Assembly (NCBI GenBank): GCA_902729315.2
Contig: LR746276.1
Location: 126,501-190,500 of the forward strand
Direction: 5' to 3'
DNA length: 64,000 nt
Source of the DNA: Spirodela intermedia
Lineage: Eukaryota > Streptophyta > Magnoliopsida > Alismatales > Araceae
Made by a program: the position numbers and the translations under genes. Under the pieces are notes generated by a model that saw only the letters and a list, made by a program, of their open reading frames with translations, made no database searches and had not been told where the DNA came from. Shown here piece by piece: positions 23,050 through 35,859 of the stretch. How positions within the stretch are numbered: position 1 is the stretch's first letter; each line of letters starts with the position of its first letter.

Positions 23050-24440
23050 TGTAGACTACATGATGTGATTTAATTATTATATAATAAATCACGTAAGTTT
23101 AAAATTTGTAAAATTAGAAAATACTAATTGTCAAATTTTTAGAAGTGTTTTTAGCACATATATCAAATATAATTTAATAAATGGCTCTAAAAATAGTAAA
23201 AAAATTAGATAAATTAAACTGATGTGAGATAATATTAAGTAAAAATATAAAATAATTCTCAAATAGTAATATTTTTTATGATATTTAGAATAAATGATGA
23301 AGAAAAAAAGTATTTACAAATTTATAAGAAAAAGAAATTTGGGTTCAGACATAAGGATGATGTTAGTGGGCCAACAAATGTAATTCTAGTAGAAATAAAA
23401 TTTCATATGATGCTTATTGGGTAAATAATTAAAAATAATTTAATTAATTAAATTAAATTATGTAAAATTCAACCTAATCATAATTAACTAAATAATATTT
23501 TTGAAACTTTAAATCATATAAAATATTACTAATTTTAAAAAAATTAAGTTTAACATAAGAAAAGTAGAGTTTCAACATCACAAAAATAATCATTGGAATT
23601 ATGAACATTTGGGAAGATTATCTCCATTTGGACATAATAACGTGGACAATCTCTAGATCATCTTGTGAGGTACAAAAATTGATGAGGAGGTCGGTAAAGC
23701 ATCCATGGTAGAGTAAAAGTTCAATAGTGTTCAGATCTTTGACGACTATCACAAAATGGAGATGATTTGAACAGCAATAGAATGTATATTAAGCAGCTTC
23801 ATCCATAGGTTTGCATCACAAAATGAGACTCTTCACTATATTTCATAAGCTCTAAGGAGATAGTGACTCGTCCCCTAATATATTATCCTATTTTTGACGA
23901 TGATCTATTCTTCAATCAATCGAAGATGATTTCTTTGAACAATTCATGATTTTTCTATTCAAAATCTTTGGTCATTGATCAGTGTTTTATAGAAAAATTA
24001 TGATTTAGTTAAATAAAAAATATAAATTGTGGATGTGCGAAGAGTCAAACCTTCGCTAGTTGCTTAGTCATGTGAGAGAAGGTTAATTATTTATCATAAT
24101 ACCTTTGAATAATGATGTTATAATTACATTTCTTTCTTCTAATTTAGGGGTAGTTTAGGTAAGAACTTTTCAACCATTTATTACCTATGTGGGGCACCCT
24201 TCATGTTAGCCACTAGATATTTATTTTTTCTTAATTTTTTATATTATACTTTAATTTATTTTATCTTAAAATATATTTTTAAAAATTATATAAATTCACA
24301 TAAAATCAAATAATTAAACAAATCATTAGTTAGTTAAAAACTCATATTTTCATTTTATATAAATATAAGTTTATTTATCATGAGTTAATAGATTAAATAT
24401 ATTATTCATTTATGATAATAAAGATTTATTACCATATGAC
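23050..24440 (-). repeat. dispersed repeat family, copy A
   Basis: Read on the minus strand, this segment matches copy B (26285-28000) collinearly at many points. Shared words include TTTTATGTGAATTTATATAA, a TTAAATCATRATTTTTCTAT segment, GATTGATYGAAGAATA, GATGAAGCT-CTTTAA and, at the end, ACGTGATTTATTATA/CACATCA. Divergence is high with many indels, so the copies are old. Coding capacity is absent. It could be a solo LTR or a large non-autonomous element. Edges are approximate. Confidence 0.65.
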
Positions 24441-26284
24441 CATAGTCGGCTCCAATGAATATACTTTCAAGCTAAATCTACCTTAATGACTTTTAAAGCT
24501 TTCATAGTGAGAATAACTCCAACACTATGTCATTGTTCCATATAATAAAGTTTTAAAATCTATTATTTTAGGGTTGAATTTATTTTTTCTTTGAAATTGT
24601 TTCAATTACAATACTAGACCATCTCACAATCAGTAAGTATAATTGTGCACAAGTACTTTTAGACTTGTGAATCTAAAATGGTACCTAACATTGAATTATT
24701 GATATTCAGTTGCATAACCATATAAATATGAAGTCCTAAAGACTTAGATTTGTGAATCTAGTGAAGTCAAATTGATGCTTGGAAATTAATTGATATACTA
24801 TCTATGGATAATCAAACTTAGAGATGACTCTCTAAAATGTGTAGGGTAGTGAGCTATACAAATGTAAATTGTGTCTTTCTTGTTTATCAAATTAATAGAT
24901 ATATAAAGTAAAACCTCAAGCATTGAGGCATTTTATTCATAAATTGCTTTGAAACTTGTTATATTATTCCATCATAATAAAGAAGATGAATTTATTATTC
25001 TCTACTAGTTCCTTCCTATCCTCAATGTACCCTAGAGACATTTCTACTTTATCTTCTATTTTATGTACGATACGAATTAATGATGAGGAGAGCTTTGATG
25101 ACTCACCTATCCATCGATATATAGTGACATGAAAATACGTTTATTTTTTCCATACCTTCAAGTAAAAAGCTAAATCACAAGTGTTTAAAACCTACCACAT
25201 AATCCAATGCAAAGAATCTAATCTACGAGGCACCATAGATTGTTATCAACTAGTTACTTATAAAACAATCATTGAATAAGTAGTATCATGAAATTAATTT
25301 CTTAATAATTGTCTTACAATTCATTATAATTTCATTAAGAGGAAAAATATAGTTAATTTTAAAGTACATTTTTTACTTAGGTTTAATAATATCTTCTTTT
25401 TTTTGAGGTAGCACAATAAAGTCAATGGACAAGTAACAACATTATGATAGACCATTTGGTGGCCTATCTATTAATCCAAGTGAAAGAGTGTATTGTTGGT
25501 AAACTCTCTAGTCAACTAAAGCCAACAAATAAGTACTTGCCTTTAATAATCAAATTGATAATTTTGTGAGAACTAGAGTAGTTGATAAGGAGAATCTAGT
25601 GGCTAGTGTGATGAATATTAGTTATTAGAATGTTTATTAGTGAAAGTTTGAGAAATGTGGTGCTCATGGAATAGTAGATATAGGCTTCTAGCTAAAAAAA
25701 TATTTTACATTTGTATCTTTGTGTGGATAAAACTATTTATATATTTTCATCTGTAATCATTCATGTATGATTACATCATCTTTAGTGGTATAATATTATT
25801 GTATTATCGAATAATTCTCCTAATGATCTGTAAAAATTAATTTCAACTTAATTGTATCATGAAATTTTGTCCAACTTCTCTAATACCCTTATTCTTATGA
25901 CACAAAGTTGAGTGATAAATTCCATTAACTTGGATAATATGTTTTCCATCCATATATTTTCTCATGTAAAACTAAGGAACCCGTTATACCTAAGTAAAGA
26001 CTCTCATGAATATAAATTTTATGAGTTACCATATAAACATAAATGAGTGTCACTCTAAATATAGATACCTTGTAATTTAATACTTTTCCCACTAAACATT
26101 GATCAATAATACATCAAATTTCAAGTGAAAATACTATAGATATTCTCTTAATGTGTTACTTGTAAAATTAGTATCATTGTATACTTGTCGTAAACTTCTT
26201 GACCTTGTCTTTGTAACACCCAACTCAAATGATTGTTATTATAAACTAAGAGAACCATAAAAAAATGTAATATACCTTACAAAG

Positions 26285-28000
26285 TGGTGAATGATAAGTC
26301 TTCATTATCATGAATTAATAATTTATAAATAATATAGTTTTAGCTTTAACTCATTATAAATAGACTTATATTTATGATATATTATGAAAAGTAATTTTTA
26401 TTTAGTTAATATAATTTTTTAGCTAATTATATAATTTTATGTGAATTTATATAATTTTTTAATATTATTTTTTAGATAAATGAAGAAAAAAAAGATAGAA
26501 AAAAAAGAGGACTCACCCATTAATTGGGCCTACAAGCAGGTCGAAAGCGCAGTCAAGATGCAACTACAAGCAAGGGCTCAAGTGATTGTGGATCAATGGG
26601 GGCACGTGTGCATCACTTCCTTTCTACATCACAGGTGGCCAATTAAGTGTGAGGCAAAGAGTGGTCATATACATGCGAGAAAGGGACTCATTGATTCCCA
26701 GATGTCGTATTACTATATATTTGTCACAACATTCGATATATAATCAATGTGGGATTAAACTAAGAGTCACACCTTAAAATATTTTTGATTATTCTAATAC
26801 TTAAACTACCTTTTATTTATAACAATGATAGATTATGTTGACATCACTATATATGAGTATTTGAGTGCTTCTTCACTCTCTCTCATACAAGGAGGTTCAA
26901 ATCCTAACAGAGCCAAAACTCATATTTTTATTTGATTAAATCATGATTTTTCTATCGATTGTCAATGAATGATTAAACTATATCAATCACTTAATCATCA
27001 ATAAAAATCTTGTCAACACGATTTGCGCAACATCATTACTAAAATTATTGAATGATTCATGATAAAAGAATTCCGAATCTATTGAGTAAATAATCTCTGA
27101 TTGATCGAAGAATAAGTCATTGCTGAGAAGAGGATGATTCGTCAAGAGATAAATCGCCACCTCTTGCATACTAGATGCGATAAAGAGCCTCCTCTTGCTA
27201 TGTGGACCTGAGGATGAAGCTCTTTAACATGCACTCCACCTTCATCCAACTCTTCTATGTTAGGTGATGGTCATTGGAGATCTATAAAATCGTCATTTTT
27301 CTGCTTTGTTAGTTGACAGCCGTTGGAGTTGATTCGATGACTCATTTCATTGATCTCTAAACTTTACTAAAAGATCTATAGATTTTCCACGTCATCGTTA
27401 TTTAAGGAGAGCCTTCAAGGTTGTGGACATTACATGACAATCTTCCTAAACACTCAATATTTTGGTACATCGTCACCGTATCGTCAGAATTCTATTTTTT
27501 CTACTTTTAACTTAAATTTCACTTTATTTAAAGATAATTTGTGTGATTTATTTTCAAACTAATTTTCATTCAATTATAATTCTTCTAACTTTAACAAATC
27601 TTAATTTGACTAATTAAATTATCTGTAATCGCTTATGTAAAAATCATCGATTGAAACTCTATTTTTGTCTGATTTACGTTCATCCGGTGATGATGTCATA
27701 TTGACGTCCGTACTCTTATTTTCTTTTTTTATAAATTTTAGATATATTTATATTTTATTTCTTAGTATAAAATTCATAAAAAATCATATTCTTTGAAAAA
27801 AATTAAAATATTACACGATATTATATTACATCCTTCTGATCGACTTAGAAAATTTTTATTATTTTTCAAACTTTTAGAATTTTAATTGATTTATATGTTT
27901 AAAATACTTCTAAATATTTAAAACATAATATTTTTTATTTTAATAAATTTTAAATTTACGTGAATTATTATACAATGACTAAGTCACATCAATGATCTTG
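26285..28000 (+). repeat. dispersed repeat family, copy B (possible solo LTR)
   Basis: Homologous to copy A but in the opposite orientation and about 300 bp longer, with an extra GC-richer block at about 26,510-26,760. TGTAACACCC, a common start of plant Ty3/gypsy LTRs, occurs just before it at 26,212-26,221, so the true left end may be there. I could not find a matching 5-bp target duplication. Edges are approximate. Confidence 0.6.
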
Positions 28001-29381
28001 TCAACCAAGATTTTAAAAAAAAAAATCATTTTTCTTCTAGAATTGCATATCAAATATGTCAAGCACTTAACCCATTCAAGTTTATATCAACATAAATACC
28101 TCAAAATTGAGTCAACAACTATGCACTTGCATGTTTAAATTTGATGTAGAAAGTCAATGTATAAAAGAAAAATAGTGATGTGTAAAATCATGGCCCTTTG
28201 ATATACTTGTCCTATTTGAAATACAATATCATAGGAATTAAAAATAATATTCAAATTTTCTTTTGCTAAAATGTAATTGGAAAAATAAAGTGCTCAAGCA
28301 CCTGTTTCTATAGACCATCATTTTGCTTTCTAATCTTGTGAGGAATATAATTATGAAACATACGACAACAAAGTGATCTTATTGGAAAGTAAAGCTCTCT
28401 ATAACTTCAGTCTATAGAGATTATGTTGTATAAACTGAAAAGGTGTTAAAAATATTATGAAGAAATTGTCTATTTTAGTTAATTACTCATTTACTACATA
28501 ATGGAATAAGAAAGCTCAAGTCTTCAGAAAAAAATATCCAGAATAACAGATATCTATTAAGGGGAGCACATCTTATAGGATTATACCTAATTGAAGATTT
28601 TTAGATCCAATCTGAATATAACGATATTGTAAGAGCTAAAATTAAATAAAGTTTATTGACTTCATCGTGCAGGACTTGTACATGATTGCGTCATAAATAA
28701 CTCTAGAAATGCTGCCCAACCACTTGACAGATGCAAGCATAGGAAGGGCAAAATTTGTAGCTTTCTACAGAGAGAGAGCCAGCCCGCATGACGACATGGG
28801 GTTTGAAACGGTGAAATATTTCCGAATCATTGACCCACACAATTGGAAAACGATAACCTTATATCAAATATTTGTGCTCCTTGACAGCTCTCAGTTTTAG
28901 TTTATGGGCTCTCAAACACAGGTTATTGATTAGTAGCATGTCGGACAAATCCCAATGAAAGCTTACACGGTCCATTTCAAAAGGAATACTTGGTGATGAT
29001 ATTGCCGGCTTAATAAAAAAGCAACGGAAACTACAAGGGATTTGGCCTTGAAACATTAGAAGATATGAATTTAGAAAATGCACGTTAGAGAAATAATCCA
29101 ACTTGGAATAAGAAATACGCATTTAACAACCACCATCATCTATGGCGTAGGTACTCTCAAGATACAAAAAGATATCGGATGCCAAAGAGTCCACGCCAGA
29201 ACAGCACAAAAACTAAACCCTGCGAAAGCAGCTGGTTCAAATCTGAGCCGATGGGCAACCTACGTGCCCAGTGCATCCGGAAGGTTATTGTAGATATCGT
29301 CTTGTTCTATAGTTAAACCGCTGATTAACTAACATCAATTTATTTTGGCCGTCACGCAACGAGGTTTATTGTACAGATACA

Positions 29382-32300
29382 TCAGCACAAGCCAGTATCG
29401 ACGTTGCAGCCGCCTTTCCTCTTCCTGCTCCTTCTGAGCACCTGCAGCACAGACTGCGCGGTGCAGTAGGCAATGGTCTGCACCGTCACCATGGGGTTAA
29501 CTCCAAGCGCAGTTGGGAAGGTGCTGGTATCCGCCACGTACAGCCGCTCCATCTCCCATGTCTCCCCTGTGGGATCCACCGCCGACGTCCTCGGGTCGAT
29601 CCCCATCCGGCAGCTCCCCATCTGGTGAGCCGAGCACACAGGAGTCGACTGTTTACTCAACTGGCGCCGACCAGCCCGCCACACGAACGCCTCAAACTCC
29701 CGGAAGGTCGCCGTCTTCACGTTCAGCCGCTCCCCGCTGCGGTGGTGCGTCCCGATCTCTTCCGCCCCCGCCGCCGCCAGGATGCGCAGCATCTTCTCCA
29801 CCCCCCCCTGAAGATTCTCCTCGTCACCCGCGTCCAGTTTGTATTCCAGAGATTCCGGGAAGGTACGGACGTCGCCGGAGCCTTGATCGCGCGCGAGAGC
29901 GAAGATGTGTGCCGTACGCGAGAACCTTGTCATTCTCTCCTTGAAGTCGGATCCAGAAGTCCAGGGCATTAGCGCCGAGAATGCACCGGGGTGCGACGCC
30001 GGCGTCTGGATTATGGCTCCGTACCCGTTGGAATCGAAATTGGCGACCACCGTCGACATGGCCGTCATGATTCCCCCCTCGTAGCTCTTCTTCTCCCCGT
30101 CCGGCCTCCTCGACGGCGGTGACTCGGGGAAGTGACCCCACGCCATCACCACCGGGTGGAGATGTAGATGTCGGCCGATGTTGGCGTTCCGCAGGCCGCT
30201 GTGCAGGAGTAGCTGCGGCGTGCGCAGGGCCCCGCACGCCGCCACCGTCACCTTCGACTCCACCACTATCATTTTCTCCGTTCTGCCACCTTGAAATCGG
30301 ACTAGCACTCCGGTGGCCACTGGGCGTCGGTGGCCTGTCTGGCGGCGGTGGAGGACTTTCACGGCGGTGCATCCCGGCAGGATAACGCCATTTCCGGACT
30401 CGGACATGTCGAGAAGCCACGTCTCGGAGGTTCCCTTCTTTCCCCCGTCCTTGCACCCAAAGCAACACCACCCGCAGTAGTGGTCTCCGGCGCAGTTTCG
30501 GGGAATTGTGCTCACTGGGTATCCGAGCTCCGCGCAGCCTCGCCGGAGGACGGTGTTATTTAAGCTCTCCTCGGAGACCTCAGACTGCACGCCCATCCGG
30601 GCACACACGGCGTCCATCGCCTCCATGTAGGCGTCGCTGCCAAATAGTTCCAGGCCGTGGGCGTCGCACCACTCGTCCATTACGTGCCGGGGGGTTCGGA
30701 TGGACGCCGACCAGTTGATCGCCGACCCGCCCCCGACCGTGGAGCCGGCGAGGATCATGACGCCGAGGTCGTCCGTGCCGACGAGGCCGCTGCCTTCGTA
30801 CATGTTGTCCATCGCATGGCCTTCCCGGAGGGTGAGCCCTTGGCGGGCGTGGTACTGCCCCCTCTCCACCACCACAACCTTGTGACCTGCCCGGGCCAGC
30901 ACGCCGGCCACTACGCCGCCGCCTGATCCGGAGCCGACCACGACGACATCGCAGCGGATGGTGGCGGTGGGGACTCCTCGTCGGGCACAGCGGACGACGG
31001 AGAGGGAGAGGCCGGCACGGCCAAGGGCGGCGGCGATCGCCGCGGGGGGGCGATCGAGGAGGACGAGGGCGGGGTGGAGCGGGCCGAGGCGGCTTGTCCG
31101 GTCGGTGGAGGTCGGAGAAGAGCCTTTCTCCTCCGGTTTGGAGGGCATTTCTGGTGCGGGGACGAGCTGGCGGACGAAGTCGGGATCGGGACCGCAGTAG
31201 CCAATGGCCTTCCAAGTCGGATTTTCGCCCTTCTCGTTGACCTGAAAGCAAAAACGCACGTGTTGAAAAAAAAGGGAGAAAAGTTTCATGTGCTCGTCCT
31301 TTCGGACGGACAACTTGCTAGTAACTATGGTTTCACGTCCAATCAACACCTTGTGACTTTGTTATTTCCCTTAATGCCCACATATTCTCAACTGGTCTGT
31401 AATCTTCGTGGCCTCTGAGAACGTGAGCACTTCTTCCTCTAATTTCTACGCGGCCATACATTCTTTCTCCACCCGCCCCAAACTGCTGCCCTTCCCTCCT
31501 CCCCTAGTTGGGGTTTCATGAATGCGATGCGCAGCGACTCGTCGGGGAGTTGGAGGGCGTCATGGCGACTGCTGTCAGAAAGAAGCCTGAGATCCTCTTA
31601 CTCCACGAGAAATGCCGAGGGCCCAGGAAGTCAGAAGAGGCGATACCCAAGATCTTGAAACATGAACCCAAATCTTGGTGACGATGCTCATCGATGAGGT
31701 CATCGGCGTCATCTCTTCTATTTGATGAAGTGCGTCCACAACACGCTGCTTATCGCACCAAACTCGGTTACAGCTGAGGCCATTATGTGTCCCTCTGAGT
31801 ATTTTACCGGAGGTCCGGTCATATCAAAAGAGAAATGCCCCCTTGCCCTCTCGTGATCTCTGCTTTCTCTTCCGACGACGGTGCAGGGCCGGGGGGGAGA
31901 GGGAGAGAGACGTCCGGTGGAGATAAGGTCCGGTTATAACCAAGGAGAACTTTTCCCGTGTATCCTCTCGTGACCTCTGCTCCCTCTTCCGACGGTGGGA
32001 GGGGAGGGGGCGGGTTGGTTTCCCCACATTCACTGGAAACTAGAGGAAGGCAAGGCAAAGGTTCAACGATGCTTTCGACCTACCTGCGTGAAGTAGATGA
32101 GAAGCACCAGGGTTTTCAAAGACCTGAAGAGAAGCCTTAACAGGCGGAGTGGGCTGCTCGACCAAGATAGGAGGATCTCCTCCCGCCGTCCCCGGGGCAC
32201 CTCCGATAGCCTCCTGAAGTATGGGAACCGCCCCGACAGGCTCTTCATCCCGCAGATCGCGAAGGTACCGTACCACGTCGAGAGGAACCACAGAGTCAGC

Positions 32301-32681
32301 TTGAGCAAATCCAGCGTTATGTGTTGCAGCCTTCCACATATGTACGCCCCCACCTGCACCCGCGAAGAGGAACAAAATTTAAGGTTTCGAAGTAAAAGAG
32401 GTGGAGGCGGCAGTGACGACGGGGGTCACCATCTCTGGCGTGCCAGCCAGGGAGGCGGAGAGACCGAAGAACTTGCGTATGGAGTCGTTGTCCGCAGCGG
32501 GAAGGTCTATGGAGGGGAGTAGGGCGTCACAGATAGCAATAAGGGATTCCATCTGCCGAGCAGAGAGCGTGTTGATGGGCGGCGGCCGCTGGTGAACACC
32601 CGTCCCCTCTTGAAGGTCGTCGAGGTCGATGGTTACCTCGGCCTTAGCTGTGGAGAAGTTGAGCATCGACTTTTCTTCCAT
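29382..32681 (-). CDS. FAO: long-chain fatty alcohol oxidase (FAO), GMC oxidoreductase family
   Basis: FAD-dependent oxidation of long-chain fatty alcohols to aldehydes with release of H2O2, membrane-associated (family knowledge). Exons (minus): 32681-32430, 32353-32084, 31241-29382; GT-AG introns, matching phases, 793 residues (family about 740-760). The N-terminal region has LSARQMESLIAICDALLPSI and SASLAGTPEM. Exon 2 carries the hydrophobic LWFLSTWYGTFAICG and later LLIYFTQ. Exon 3 has NPTWKAIGYCGPDPDF, then the FAD-binding VVVGSGSGGGVVAGVLARAG near 274-293, VGGGSAINWSASIRTP, CGALRTPQLLLHSGLRN, HLHLHPVVMAWG, CSAHQMGSCRMG and a C-terminal NPMVTVQTIAY. The start (MEEKSMLNFS) follows a short 5' leader. 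No frame defects. A run of Pro/Ala/Arg-rich sequence at about 205-260 is less conserved. Confidence 0.95.
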
Positions 32682-33106
32682 GGGGCTTCCTTCCGTTGCA
32701 GTTTCAAGGGGAAGAAAGAGGAAAAGAAAGACGTCAGGGCTTGGTACAATGGACCTGAACGCTCTCTGCGTCCTACTGTGGTGTAAGCGCATCGATAAAT
32801 ACTGAGCGCAGGCCTGCCAGCTGGTTCAATATGAGTTAGTGTGGGTGTGTCTGTTGGGCCGTAGAAACTGTGTCAAATTTTATCTCGTCGATGGAGAAGC
32901 GACCTCTGGGCGTGGAGGCCACGAGGGCTTGCTGAGGGATCCGATTTAATGCCCAATCTAACTCTGCATCCGTCCCCATTGAATGATGACCTTTAGGAAC
33001 GATGCCCAAGACCTCTCACTCCCCCTCCCGTCTCCCTCTGTGTTTGAGAGGTAGACTGACTGAGAGATATGAGTTGAGAGAGGCGTAGAGATCGATGGGG
33101 TGCAGT

Positions 33107-33191
<85 letters not shown>

Positions 33192-35067
33192 TGAAGAACA
33201 GACAGAGGCAAAGAAGAATAGTAAAACGCAAGCTGAGCCATTATTTAACGGACCAGTTCATGGACACTGATGTCGTAAAGAAAGTCTTATCGACTTTTGA
33301 CACTGCATGCCCATTTTGCTTTCTATTTCACCCCGACTTCCCGTGCTTTCTACCCATTACCCGTTTTTTTTTCTGAATCAGCATCACCGACACCTCATCA
33401 ACTCCTAACGGGCGTGCGGAGGAAGCTAACGTTTAATGGGGTCTCCAGTCATGCCATGCATAGCTGGAGATGTCTCCAGGGAGACCACGGCGGAAGCCGC
33501 CGTAGCCTGGAAAAGGCTCACTCGCGCGAATAGGGTGACTCAATCAATAAGCTTAATCAGGTCCTGGTCATCGATACGACGAAAAATAATAAATCAGATG
33601 CGACGTCTACTGAGCGGTCGAGTGGGTGTTACTGCTTTAGCCATCTTTCGAAGTGTGGTATCCCCTCTAGATGACTTCGTTGACCGTATTAAACCACTGA
33701 AGGCGTCCAAGCTTCCTGTCAGAAATAACTCAAACCACTAACGCCCGCACACATCGTGATCTGCGATTGGCACTGTGACGTCGGGGAGCATCGGGCGTGC
33801 CCGTCTGTATCGACTGGTCAGACGGGCAAGAGGCCCCGCTCATCCGGAATCGTGCAGTAATTAAGAATGATGGACTGTTGATGTCGTCTCCGCTGACGTA
33901 AATTTGAGCGCTACCTTCCGACCGAGTCCCATTCCTTTCGAGCCGCTCATTGCTGAAATCCTCTTCCGGCGAGCGACCAATGTCTGATGTGATCAATCGT
34001 CGATGTCCTCAAGGCTATCCTCCTCTTCTCCATACCTCAGAGCTAGTGAAGAGCGAAGCGAGGAAGAAAGCACACACAAAGACTTAATAATCGCCGGCTA
34101 CCGGCGACGATCCGCAGAACTCGGCCGGGGGAGAGGCCTGCAACCTGGTGGCCGTCTTATCCACGAGACGTGGATGGGCAACAAACCATTGTACTGTTTT
34201 GTTGTGTATAAACCCCGTGCATGTGGAGTATGGGCGGTGGAGACGTCGCGGACGGAGGATCTTCCCGTTCCCCGGCGTCGGTGCTGCCCGTCTGGCAGAA
34301 GAATTGCGGCTATCTGGCGAACTTGCCTTCCTCCCATTCCCTACCCCAGCGCGCCGACCCCTCGTTGGCCTCGGCCACCTCCTCCGGGGGACGAGGTGAC
34401 TAACTTGCACCGTTTGTCGATACAACTACGCAAAGTTTTGTTCGCCTTCCTTCACACTCGGACTACCCGCGACCCATGCCAGTGCTTCAGTTTGTACTCT
34501 CCCGACGGAGGACGGAACCTTTAACCGGCCAAGCCCAATCCTCTTATGGATTGAAGCATTCGCTGATCGTCTCGGGTTTCGCCAGAAAGTTGCCGAGTAA
34601 ACAAAGAGGACGGCGGAAGAGAAGCTCCATGCTGTAGCTGGTCAAGGGGGGGCCTCTTTCCTACGACAACTAAGGGAGCAAACCTTGTCCAAGAGTGAGA
34701 AATAATACCATACATAATGAAATATTGTATTTATTTCCTCTTACGTTTCCCCCAGTAGAGCTAGGTCGATATGATTATTTGTAACCGAGCTATCATTTTA
34801 ATAAGGTTTTTCATTTTCTCCTTTACCTTTCTCTCTCCTGTCTCACGAGCCGACGGCTCTCTCGCCGGCGGCGGCGCCTTCTCCGGCGGCTTCGGGAAAC
34901 CTAATAAACTGGAGCTTGGAGGATGAAACAGTACAGGGCGTTTCGCCGACCATATCCTTCGTGCTACGAGGAGCAGACGGGTGGCAGTTCGGGGAGCAGG
35001 AGTAAAACGTCCGCCGGGCGAGCCAGTGCGGGACGGCGCGAGGAATGGGGGGTGCGGGCGTGCAAAG
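32682..35067. other. intergenic DNA upstream of FAO
   Basis: Contains the FAO promoter side (a weak TATTTAT-like element near 32,793-32,800 on the minus strand) and a long GA/GACA microsatellite. A TATAAA at 34,207-34,212 (+) is followed by GC-rich open stretches without recognisable domains. No gene is supported. Confidence 0.45.
33109..33193. repeat. (GA)32 followed by (GACA)5 compound microsatellite
   Basis: A GA run from about 33,109 to 33,174 passes directly into GACA repeats to about 33,193, about 430 bp upstream of the FAO start codon. Confidence 0.92.
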
Positions 35068-35220
35068 TAATAGAGGATTCATCCGTGCCCCGAGGGAGAA
35101 TACATTCTCTCCCCGGTATCCCAGCCACCCAGAGAGAGAGAGAGGAGGCGAGAGGCTGGTCGAGGAGCAGTAAGCGACTCGACGTCGACACACGAGGCTA
35201 CCCGCGTGAAAACTGGTATA
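35068..35220 (+). repeat. diverged copy of the LEA_2 promoter segment
   Basis: Aligns in the same orientation with about 40,143-40,320. Shared words in order: AGAGGATTC, GTGCC, a GAGAGAGAGAG tract, GGCGAGAGGCT, GTCGAGGAGC, and GGCTACCCGCGTGA near the end, followed by a TATA sequence (GGTATAAGAG at about 35,216-35,225). I estimate 75-80% identity over about 150 bp. No LEA_2 coding sequence follows this copy. Confidence 0.7.
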
Positions 35221-35335
35221 AGAGCGAGTTACTTGGGCAGGACGCGTTCCAACATGGGGCAGGACGCTCTGGATCACTCGGCTGGAGCAAACGCGAGAAG
35301 GCACAATGGGACGACTGTAGTAACGCTTCGTGTAG

Positions 35336-35498
35336 TGGGAGCAACGACAGAGGGATACGAACGCGCGGATGCAGAAAGAGTTACGACAGCAACCAGAAGA
35401 GTTGAGGGAGCTCCAGAACCGACTCAAGGAACACTCCAGTCTCATACTGGAGAAATTGGAAGCGGAGAATGCTCAACTCACATCAAAAATATTGACAC
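35336..35498 (+). pseudogene. coiled-coil coding fragment interrupted by a copia insertion
   Basis: An open segment after a TAG at 35,333-35,335 encodes a charged, heptad-like peptide including MQKELRQQPEELRELQNRLK and LEKLEAENAQL. It runs into the copia element, whose target site (GACAC, 35494-35498) ends it. On the other side of the element (39,605 onward) the frame meets a stop at once. It may be a remnant of a leucine-zipper-type or transposon protein. I do not recognise the parent. Confidence 0.4.
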
Positions 35499-35803
35499 TG
35501 TTGGATATTTCCGTTTTGTGGGCTGCACATACCATTATTGTGCATAATGGTTATTACAGCAGCCGTTTTTGGGCGTTGTGGAATGGAGTATGGAGGAAGA
35601 TCGTGTAGAAACCGGTCGTCGGTTTCAATCCATTGATGGAAGGGATTGAAACCGTCGAGCTTCTTTGAGGCTATAAATTCATCATCGTCGGAGTACTCGA
35701 GGTCCCCATCTGCCTGAGGAGAAATTCCCCGGTGATTGAAGTAGAAGGCCATCTTGTGTGTCATGGATTCCGGCGGTACGCTTCCGCAATTTTATTTCTA
35801 TCA
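35499..35803 (+). repeat. 5' LTR of the copia element
   Basis: 305 bp, from TGTTGG to CTATCA. Compared with the 3' LTR it lacks a roughly 40-bp block (a second copy of a TTTCAATC...GATTGAAA unit) and about 25 bp nearby. It contains a perfect 11-bp hairpin (GGTTTCAATCC at 35621-35631 against 35643-35653). Confidence 0.93.
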
Positions 35804-35805
35804 AT

Positions 35806-35817
35806 TGGTATCAGAGC
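35806..35817 (+). other. primer-binding site, tRNA-iMet type
   Basis: TGGTATCAGAGC lies two bases after the 5' LTR. It is the usual copia site for priming by initiator methionine tRNA. Confidence 0.93.
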
Positions 35818-35859
35818 TCATGGTTATCGATGAATTTTTTTCCCGTTTCATCGTGCTTT

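Larger units (their letters stand above)
19976..29381. other. AT-rich gene desert
   Basis: From about 19,980 the sequence becomes strongly AT-rich and stays so to about 29,200. No open frame has a recognisable domain. It contains a Sirevirus-like purine-tract signature near 20.6 kb and two homologous 1.4-1.7 kb repeats in opposite orientation (listed separately). Further short resemblances (for example around 22,540 and 25,425, both reading GTCAA...TCAATGGA..AAGT) suggest more decayed repeats. Confidence 0.6.

Noticed and set aside
26880-26905. tRNA-like B box (GGTTCAAATCC), hinting at a SINE or tRNA
   Set aside because: No cloverleaf or A box fits, and the surrounding homology with 23-24.4 kb extends far beyond a SINE.
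34003-34524. GC-rich plus-strand open frame near a TATAAA at 34,207
   Set aside because: Antisense frames are equally open and no protein family is recognisable; the TATA element lies inside the frame, not before it.
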